From: Anastrepha obliqua
Lineage: Eukaryota; Arthropoda; Insecta; Diptera; Tephritidae
Length of the DNA stretch: 64,000 bases
NCBI RefSeq assembly: GCF_027943255.1
Contig: NC_072896.1
Span: forward strand, 34,498,501-34,562,500
Direction of reading: 5' to 3'
The position numbers and the translations under genes are program-made. Every line of letters starts with the position of its first letter. Position 1 is the stretch's first letter. The notes under the pieces are model-generated. The model saw only the letters and a program-made list of their open reading frames with translations, did no database searches and had not been told where the DNA came from. This document shows positions 56,450 to 64,000 of the stretch, piece by piece.

Positions 56450-57989
56450 AGTAACATTATGAAGATGATGAATCGCGTGCTTTCTTATCTTTCCACAAAA
56501 GTGCCAGTTGAGGGTCCAACAAAATCCCAATTGAGCACTCATTTTGCACAGATGAAATTTTTCTTAATGCATTTTTAATTTCGTGAAAAATTTGTGTCAA
56601 GCTCTCACAGAAAGCGGGTGACTAATGAGAAAAGGAAATTTCGCGTCATTCATTTTTTGCTTTCACGAAAATTTGCAGTTACGCAATATTGTTCCATTCA
56701 TAATAAACAAAAGCTGCAACTACCTGATCTTGTGCCTGTAGGCTCAATTTCAGGTAAATATTAAAAATTAACTGGTGTAAAAAATTTTATTGTCTGCTAC
56801 TAAATATTCGGCTTATCTGCCAGTGATTATTCAAAAGTTGAAGCACGAAATCGGAGCTAACATTCGTAGGATAGTAGACGAAACTCCCAAAAATGTAGTG
56901 ACGAAGTTCACTGGCAGAAGGGGCCAAAATAAAAATCCATTTGTGGATTACAAATGAGTGAAATTGTAATGGAAAGTTTACTTTCTCCAATAAAAAAAAA
57001 AGTTAAATTTAGAACTTTAAGAAATTCATGCCTTTAAATTAAAGAGTTAAAATTTAAACCCTCTATCGACCGCCCTATATGCACTCCCTTGACTAAAGAC
57101 TAAATTATTACTACCACAGCAGTTTCAAATAATTAAATGGAAGAGCAGTATGCCAAGCTGGTTTTACTCTTAATCAAACGTAGCATACTTTTTTCCAAAA
57201 AAAACTCATTATTTATTGTTACTTTGATTTATTATTCATTGAGTAATATTTTATTGTGCAACAAAAGGCACTTCATTCATAAAGTTTTCAGAGCAAAAAA
57301 CACAAAATTACGAAAAGTTAAACTCTTAATTTCCCAGTATACATTTAAGGTAGAAAATGTTGCACATCTGCACCTGACAGCTTGACACTTTTATTGCATG
57401 ACTTTCTAAAAATTGGAAATGTGCGTAAGTAGAAAGTGAAAGCGAAAATAGAGAGAATCAAAGAAATGAAAGCATTCTAACAAACACATACAGATATACA
57501 GTTGTAAATGAACACAAATATCTTTAGAGGAATTCCTATACAAATAATCATGAATTATTCAAATAGTTCGAGCATCAGTTGGTTAGCATCAGTCAAAAGT
57601 CCGCTTGCCAACAACAATTACCACATAATTACTGTCGTATAATGTGGCACTTATCCTGTCCATTGTCGTTTTCCTCTTTCAGTTTTTTGTTATTTGCCCA
57701 TCTCTGCGCTCGTACTCCACCAACAGGCCATCTATTTTAATTTACATAATTAATATTCACTTAACATTTTGCTTGCCGAGGCTCGACGTGTACAGAAGGA
57801 GTTCGGTGGTGTAAGGCACATCTTTTCCAGCGCACTTCACAGTGCTTTTCAAACACAAAAACAAACAAGCAAATAATAGCTGACTATATTTTATGCAAGA
57901 AAAATACACAGGCGTTACGGGTAAAGTGTGTATGTATACACTTTATTCTAAAAAACACCGAACAATTCATGCATATAAATAAAATTGTT
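56450..57989. other. Intergenic, nothing recognised
   Basis: AT-rich DNA with isolated open frames (56787-56990, 57137-57385), none with a domain. Confidence 0.4.
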
Positions 57990-58640
57990 TCCGAAAAATT
58001 CAAAAGAATGTAATATATATAATTTTGTCCCAAATTTTTAACAAGAAATAATAATTTTGTCCCAAAATATTTAACAAAGAAATAAAAATCTTGTCTCAAA
58101 ATAATTTTCCGCCATATTTTTTGTTAAATATATTTCATTTAATTTTAATTCTGTGTTTTTTTAAATTATTTTATTAAAAAAAAGTCTATTATTTAATATT
58201 TCACTTTAAAAACTATGTATGAGAAGAATGCTTAATAAAACAAAAAAGTAATAATTTTGTCCCAAAATACATATTTAACAAAAGAGAATAATTTTGTCCC
58301 AAAATTTTTAACAAAAAAGAATAATTTTGTCCCAAAAGCAATGTGCGCCATTTTTTTTTATTTTGAAATATATTTAATTTAATTTTAATTCTGTTAAGTT
58401 CAAAAAAAAAAAAAACATTTAATAAAAAATTCTAATATTTCGCTTTAAAGCCTATGTATCATTTACATAGAAAAATACAATTTTTTCGGAAGAATGTTTA
58501 ATAAAACAAAAAAGTAATAATTTGGTCCCAAAATATTTAACAAGAAAATAATAATTTTGTCCCAACATTTTTTAGAACAAATAATAATTTCGTCCCAAAA
58601 TTTTTTAGAAAAAATAATAATTTCGTCCCAAAAATGGTAA
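57990..58640. repeat. GTCCC satellite, left part
   Basis: A short unit AATAATTTTGTCCCAAAAT plus TTTAACAAAAAAG is repeated in clusters near 58020, 58055, 58250, 58290, 58325, 58520, 58555 and 58590. Clusters alternate with a longer AT segment (ATATATTTCATTTAATTTTA, then AATATTTCACTTTAAAAACT), giving a higher-order period of roughly 240 bp. The same array resumes at 61690. Confidence 0.82.
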
Positions 58641-61600
58641 GTAGGTAGGTGGGTAAAATGTCAAGAGTGCCACAGGCACACTTCAAGTAGCACTTACGTG
58701 CCGTTTTGAATGTGGACCATTACCTGTGCAAGGAAAAATTATGGGAAGAGAAAACCTTCTACAGCCATCCAGTGCTGTTGATGTAGCGGAGGAGAGAAAA
58801 GGGATCTAGGCTGGAGAATTTCATCAAGTCATCCCCAAAGGGGACGCTGAGGAATCTCAAGCGCCTAGCCGCCAAAGCCGGACATTTGCAGAGAAAGAGT
58901 TCCACAGTCTCTTTCTCTGTAGGATCCCCACAGCTTCTGCAATAGGAGTTGTACGGAATTCCAAGCTTCTTCGCATGAGTACCGATCACCCAATGACCAG
59001 TGAATACCGCAATGAGTTTGGAAATTGAATGGCGGGGGATTCCCATCACCTTGAGCGTTCTATTTCTATCGTATTGGGGCTATAGTGTTTTCGAAATAGC
59101 GCACGATGAGACAGACCTCCATCTATCTTGCGCTTTTCTTAGAAAGAAATTGTGTAGTTTCCCTTTAACAACGGACAAAGGGACACCGATGTCTGCAAGG
59201 GGGACAGCTGAAATCGGTTCTATCGACCCCTTCCTGGCAAGCTCGTCGGCAATTTCATTAATTTCTTCCCTCTGTATTCCTGTGCCCAGGAATCCAGATA
59301 AGGGAGATGTTTCCTGCACGTACGAGACTTTCTAGTTCCTCCTATTAATGTCACCCTCCCAACAGCAATTTCCAAGCATTTTGCATGCCTGCAGGATCGC
59401 GAAGACCTCTGCTTGAAAAATGCTGCTTGTTTCCGGCAGTTTAAAGGAGACCGAAATACTGGCTGATTTAGAGAAAACCCACAGAGGTACCTATATCCGT
59501 GCCGACTCTCCCTTCCTTTCAGTCTGGCCTGCTCGGAAAGATAGCCCTAGCACAACCCTCAACACAGTTTGTGGAGGAGAGGTCAGTGAAAAGAACAGAG
59601 AAGGGAGGGGAGATCTGCTTCAGGATGCTACTATGTCCTACAGGAAATTGTCTCCAGAGGCCAAGCTCCTTCAACCTGATAGCGCTCTGAGCAGCAACGG
59701 ATTTAACCTGCAGATCCACAGGAAGTAAGTGCAGAATTACGTTGAGCGCAGCAGTAGGGCATGTTCTACAGTGATAGCCACATATGCAGTTCTCTGTACT
59801 CTCTCTAGTTAAGGGTGTTGCGGAGAGCTACCCACCAAACTAGGCAATCGTATGTCAAAATTGGCAGAACCACTAAGTTCAACATCCAAAGTACGATACG
59901 TGGCTTGAGACCCCATATTTTGGTGAACGTAGATTTACAGGCGTAGAAGGCTATATTGGTCTTCTTAACTCGATTTTCTATGTGCAGCTTCCAGTGGAGC
60001 TTGGGGTCAAGTATTACACCAAGATACTTGACTTCCGATGAAAGTGTAAGACACTGGTTGTTTAGTCTTGGTATTTCCTGATATTTCCACGTTCCAAAAT
60101 TTCAGCCATTACTGATGGAAAGGGTCCTGAGACCATTAGGACCAAGTAATCAGCATATGGTACCACCTTTACTCCTTCCCTGTTTAGGCGAGTTAAAGCT
60201 TCATCCATAGCTACCAGCCAAAGGAGAGGAGAGAGGACGCCGCCTTGCGGTGTACCTCAATGTACGAGTAAGTAATTCTAGCCCCCCCCTGACACAGCAT
60301 TTATTTTCCTACTTCCAAGCAGGGACGAGATCTAGAGGTAGATAGGTCTTTCTACCCCCAGCCTATTTAGAGCAGTGACAACTGACCCAGCCGTAATATT
60401 TTTAAAGGCGCCCTCTATGTCTATAAAGGCCGCTAAAGTGAATTGTTTTCCCTCCAGAGATTTCTCAACAACCCTTTCAGGTAAGCGAGTTGGGCTGGAG
60501 AAAGTCAGGTTTCTAAGTGCTTTCGAATGTGGTAGTTGATAGCTCTTTCGAACACCTTGAGAATAAAGGAGCTAAGACTTATGGGTCTGCAGTCCTTGGG
60601 CAAGACGGGGCCTTCCTTCCTACTTTAGGAATGAAGACCACTTTGGTTTTCTTCCAGCTTGCAGGGACGTGGTTTAGCGAGATACACGCCAAAAAGATAT
60701 TTTGAAGAACGGGAACCACCAAGGTTTTAGTCTTTTTAAGCATTACTGGCATGATACCATCGATACTTGGAGATTTGAAAGGGGAAAAGCTCTTGATTGC
60801 CCAGATTAATCTGTTGACGGACAGGACAGGTGTCAGGGACATCGCAGGTAACCCCTCCTGCCGGTTCGCGTCTTCGTTACAGACTGGAGCAATAAAATTT
60901 TCCGGGAAATGGGCATTAACAAGTATTTTTAGAGATTCGCCTGCAGATTCTCCCCCACTCCCCATTCTCTCTTCTGACAAGAGTTTAATAGGAGTGGTCC
61001 TTGGAGAGAACCCTGCTGAGTCTGGCCGGATTCGCAGTACTCTTTCCAAGAGTTGCGCTTCGCATCTCTGATGGCTTTCTTATACTATTTCAGAATTAAT
61101 CGGTAATATTGGAAGTTACTTATTTGATAACATTTTTGAAGACTCTCCTAACCTTCTCTTCCAAGTCAGCCAGCGTCTTGCTCCACCAGGGAGGAAAGTA
61201 TTTCTTGCTAAATGAAACTGGACAGACCACTTTAAAGGCAGCCTGATAGGACCCCTCCAAGTGTCTAACTTGCAAGTCCAGTTGTTCTCTAGTGGTAGTC
61301 AAAAACTTACTCTTGTTCAGCTTCTTGCAGAAAATCCTGTGGAAAAGAGACCAATCAGTTCTCTTGGGATTCCTGCGGGGTATCAAGGTTTGCCGAACAA
61401 AATCTATTTCGAACATGACCCGAAAAAGAGTTCTTCCTGGAGACCGTCCAATCTTCAACCCTAACAGCAGAAGAGTTCGTCGAAAGAGAAATATCAAGAA
61501 CTTCCTCTCAGCCTCTTGATGTTTCCGATGCCGGGAAAACAAAAGTTGGAGTGTTGCCCTTCTTTCAGATGAGTAAATTTCGGCTAAATATAAAATCAAA

Positions 61601-61686
61601 TAGAGACTCACCCCGTTCATTGATCTCGCTGCTGCCCCAAATGGTGTGTCTGGCATTAGCGTTGCGCAAAATTTTTTTTTTTTCAA
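58641..61686 (-). pseudogene. RNase H-bearing LINE, endonuclease to 3' end
   Basis: On the minus strand it begins in the endonuclease (NARHTIWG-like region in a shifted frame, IDFVRQTLIPRRNPKRTDWS). Then comes a linker (VVCPVSFSKKYFPPWWSKTL), RT blocks AIKSFSPFKSPSIDGIMPVM, ASWKKTKVVFIPKVGRKAP, motif A as AAFIDIEGAFKN, GVLSPLL, motif C as PYADYLVLM (YADD altered to YADY), RNase H with EEINEIADELARKG, and the tail FTGHWVIGTHAKKLGIPYNS, YCRSCGDPTEKETVELFLCK, CPALAARRL to INSTGWL and a stop at 58759. Domain order EN-RT-RNase H suggests an I/LOA/R1-related LINE. Several frameshifts and stops are present. It landed inside the GTCCC satellite, with only weak A-rich identity at the junctions. Confidence 0.87.
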
Positions 61687-61689
61687 AGT

Positions 61690-62110
61690 TTAAGTTCATT
61701 TTAATTCTGTTTTGTTTTTTTGAAAAGTTATTTTATTAAAAAAAAATTCTAATATTTAATATTTCACTTTAAAAACTATTTATACATAAAAATAATTTTT
61801 TTTCCTAAGAATGTTTAATAAAACAAAAAAAAAATAATAATTTTGTCTGAAAATAATTTCGCGCAATATTTTTAAAAAATATATTTCATTTAATTGTAAT
61901 TATTGTATGTTTTTTGCAAAATAATTTTTTTAAAAACAAAAATTCTAATAATATTTCACTTTAAAAAACTAATTTTTTTCCGAAAATGTTTAACAAAAAA
62001 ATTATTATTTTGTCCAAAAATAAGTTTGCCCAAATAAAATATATTAAAAATCAATTTCGGCAAAATTATTTTGGGACAAAATTATTCTTCTTTTTTCTAA
62101 TAATATTTCA
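61690..62110. repeat. GTCCC satellite, right part
   Basis: It continues the 57990-58640 array after the LINE: TTAATTCTGTTTTGTTTTTT, AATATTTCACTTTAAAAACT, AATAATTTTGTCTGAAAATA and a second round to 62060. The last cluster (TTATTTTGGGACAAAATTAT at 62068) is inverted relative to the others. Left and right parts together give about four higher-order units. Confidence 0.78.
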
Positions 62111-62839
62111 CTTTAAAAAATGATAAATCAAAACTTTCAACATTGAGTAAGTTTTACAAAATGTTATAATTGTTTTTTTGAAATATGTGAAATAATATAA
62201 GAGTTAACAAAAAATATTTCGCACAAATTCACTCTGGTTATTTTTATTACTTCCCAGTTTTTTTTAGCATGGAGAATGTGTTTATGTATTTTGCATACAC
62301 ATATTCGTATCTGCGCAAGCCGTAGTTAGACAGCCTGGCTGCCTACTGATTAATGCCATTTCATTTGGCTGACGTTAGACGAACCAAGTAGGAAAATATT
62401 AGTGTGTATTCTGTCATAAGTTTCGATGCGGATTTGTAATTATTTATTTTTAATTAAAAACTTAAAAATTTAAAACAATGTACAATAACAATGATTTGTG
62501 GATGGATGGCATTATAAAGAGATGAATTTGCAGTAATTACTATGTTATTTTGTATGCACTTTAAGGTTTTTATATTTTTATACTATATTATTATAAAAAT
62601 TTTAATCTAATAAATCTGTGGTAGCAGACCCTAACAGAGAATAGGTACAAAAAATAAATAATACCTTAACACAAGATTTAACGCAAATTCAATTGCATTC
62701 ATTTCGTTCAGCCTTGAAATCCAACCGAAAATCTCTTTCACCAAGTGCAAGTGCTACTTTGTACTAAGTAGGCAGATGAGTAGTAAAGTCCTCTCTCGAC
62801 AAACAAAATTAACTCTTTTTAGGTCTCTCATCGCGGTCT
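62111..62839. other. Intergenic, nothing recognised
   Basis: No supported features are present. Confidence 0.4.
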
Positions 62840-62987
62840 CGGTAGTCTAGCGTAAGCGGCCTCGGTAGCCTAGCGTAAGTACCGTAGCCTGCCATCCCAG
62901 GGGCTGTGGGTTCGAATCCCACGTAAAGCACGGCCCTCGCACTTTTCCAAACTTTCCTACTTTACTGGTTTCTATTAAAAAAAAAAT
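62840..62987 (+). mobile_element. tRNA-like SINE, different from the other family
   Basis: It has a perfect T-arm GTGGGTTCGAATCCCAC (62906-62922), so a good B box, and a weaker A box (TAGCCTAGCGTA). CTCGGTAG(T/C)CTAGCGTAAG is duplicated in the head (62838-62880). No acceptor stem pairs, so it is not a working tRNA. A ~60-bp body ends in an A run at 62977-62986. No target duplication was found. Confidence 0.55.
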
Positions 62988-63408
62988 CATTTCTTAACCC
63001 CAACAAATCTTGTCCTTCCAATTCTTACACCCGCAGAAAAGTCAGCGCATTACATGCATTGCGGCTGCTAAAACAAGCGAAAAACAAGGAAAACAGACAC
63101 AGTTACATATTGCAGCAATGGCGCCAGCAAGAAGAAGCGGGCAATCGCGGTAATAGCGCAGACACACTAAATTTAGCGAATTGCTTAACCATCTGTGTGA
63201 TCCTTTCGCCACAAAAATGTGGCACACAGATGGCGCTTCAAGCAGTAAGAAGGCGTTGTTCCTAAGTAACGACAGGTGGAATTCCCACAACTTTGGACTG
63301 GTAGCGCAAGCTAATCTCTTACTCTGTCAGAAATCAAATGGATTAACGAAAAAAAAACCAAGACTGAGCATTGTCGAGGCCGTATGTTCCCGAGTGGAGT
63401 GAATAAGA
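62988..63408. other. Intergenic, nothing recognised
   Basis: Short overlapping frames on both strands have no domain. Confidence 0.4.
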
Positions 63409-63409
63409 A

Positions 63410-63760
63410 AAACAAAAGTTTTTCATCATACCAGGCCTACTGTATGGCGCAGAAACTTGGACGATGACAACATCCGCTGACGCGTCCCTTGAAGTGTTTG
63501 AGAGAGAAATTCTGCGTTGGTGACGGCGAGTATCACAAGTGAATAAAGATACAGCGACTTTGTTGGCTGGCTCATGTCGGCTGAATGGAAAAAAGCACTC
63601 CGATGAAAGTGTTCAATGCGGTACCAGCTGGTGGTAGCAGAGGAATAGGAATACATACTCTGAGTTGAAAAGATCAGGTGAAACTATTGAAAGCAACAGA
63701 ACACAGCGTCAATCGAAGATGACCTGTGAGATCAATCAAACCAAAATTTTTGTTTTTTTT
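63410..63760 (+). pseudogene. LINE RT thumb/C-terminal fragment
   Basis: The plus strand reads FIIPGLLYGAETWTMTTSAD, ASLEVFEREILRW, a stop, then in shifted frames LCWLAHVG/RLNGKKHSD and MKVFNAVPAGGSRGI, with DQVKLLKATEHSVNRR. The order (VIIPxLLYGAETWT, FERxILR, RLxWxGHVxRM) is that of a LINE polymerase tail. It is a separate insertion from those at 4-6 kb. Confidence 0.72.
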
Positions 63761-63780
63761 TAGATGTTATTATTTTATTA

Positions 63781-64000
63781 CACGAGGGTCGTTTGAAAAG
63801 GCCGTGCAAAAATAAAAACTACTTAATTCTTAGGGTAAATATTTCTTATTTTGTTTTTTTTTTTTGTTCATCCCTTCCGAGCAATAGAATTCATCCAACT
63901 CTGGAAAATACCTTTTAGATTCTGCAATCACCTCCGCATTTGAATAATATATAACTCCGTCAGCCGTTTCTTCAAAATGGGCAACGCATAGTAGTCCGAG
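63781..64000 (-). mobile_element. Mariner element, 3' end, continues past window
   Basis: The terminus CACGAGGGTCGTTTGAAAAG follows a TA (63779-63780). It resembles the GAGGGTCGTTCGGAAAGT-type ends of many mariners. Read inward on the minus strand, the C-terminal transposase end is EVIAESKRYFPELDEFYCSE followed by GMNKKKKQ and a stop. The catalytic region lies beyond the window, so its state is unknown. Confidence 0.75.

Noticed and set aside
62858..62934. Functional tRNA gene
   Set aside because: T-arm is good but acceptor and anticodon stems do not pair, and an A-tailed body follows.
1..64000. Endogenous retrovirus or other virus-derived gene
   Set aside because: No gag, protease, integrase or envelope motifs found; every reverse transcriptase seen is of the non-LTR type.

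Overview
This window looks like a repeat-dense, AT-rich stretch of an insect nuclear genome, most likely a higher dipteran. A tephritid fruit fly is my inference. It rests on a near-complete DD41D (rosa-type) transposon, a group first described in Ceratitis, on a tRNA-derived SINE whose body I associate with tephritid genomes, and on the mix of R1-, jockey- and RNase H-type LINEs with mariner, hAT, piggyBac and Transib remnants. I recognise no intact host gene, no rRNA and no CRISPR array. Every supported coding region is a decayed transposable-element gene. The window reads as intergenic or intronic DNA in which elements have repeatedly landed inside one another.

Layout. 1-10 kb: a transposon end at the left edge, a possible MITE with AGTGGCGCAAA ends, a Transib/RAG1-like transposase remnant, three or four LINE scraps, and a 1.3 kb rosa (DD41D) element whose transposase frame is interrupted only by two UAG codons. 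10-20 kb: a 2 kb R1-like LINE, another LINE fragment, a DD37D transposase, a complete-ended mariner (1,266 bp with TA duplication) and a piggyBac-like element that received a SINE with a 13-bp target duplication. 21-30 kb: a 1.2 kb foldback element with ~340 bp arms, a 708-bp TTAA-flanked element, an ACTAGT-rich satellite and a composite repeat holding seven ~127-bp monomers. 30-35 kb: a jockey-type LINE split by an RNase H fragment and by a TTAA-flanked element that itself carries two adjacent ~708-bp TTAA-flanked elements. 36-41 kb: a second DD41D pseudogene followed by an A/T-rich array repeating its terminus, a mariner remnant, and a ~112-bp satellite cut by a LINE insertion with a 14-bp duplication.

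41-54 kb: a 2.5 kb jockey-type LINE, a hAT pseudogene, and a nest in which a minus-strand LINE lies inside a jockey fragment and was hit by a second jockey insertion. That insertion carries a 5' inversion and a 12-bp target duplication. 54-64 kb: a mariner pseudogene, a ~240-bp satellite with TTTTGTCCCAAAA cores split by a 3 kb RNase H-bearing LINE, a tRNA-like SINE, a LINE tail and a mariner end running off the window.

These genes do not form a pathway. The useful logic is stratigraphic: insertion order, target duplications and terminal repeats show which elements moved and in what sequence. The least familiar system is the set of TTAA-flanked, ~700-800 bp non-coding elements at 22.7-23.4 kb and 31.9-34.2 kb. 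They share size, target and inner sequence but have different terminal repeats. Their TTAA-plus-G-run ends resemble Kolobok/T2-type MITEs more than piggyBac.
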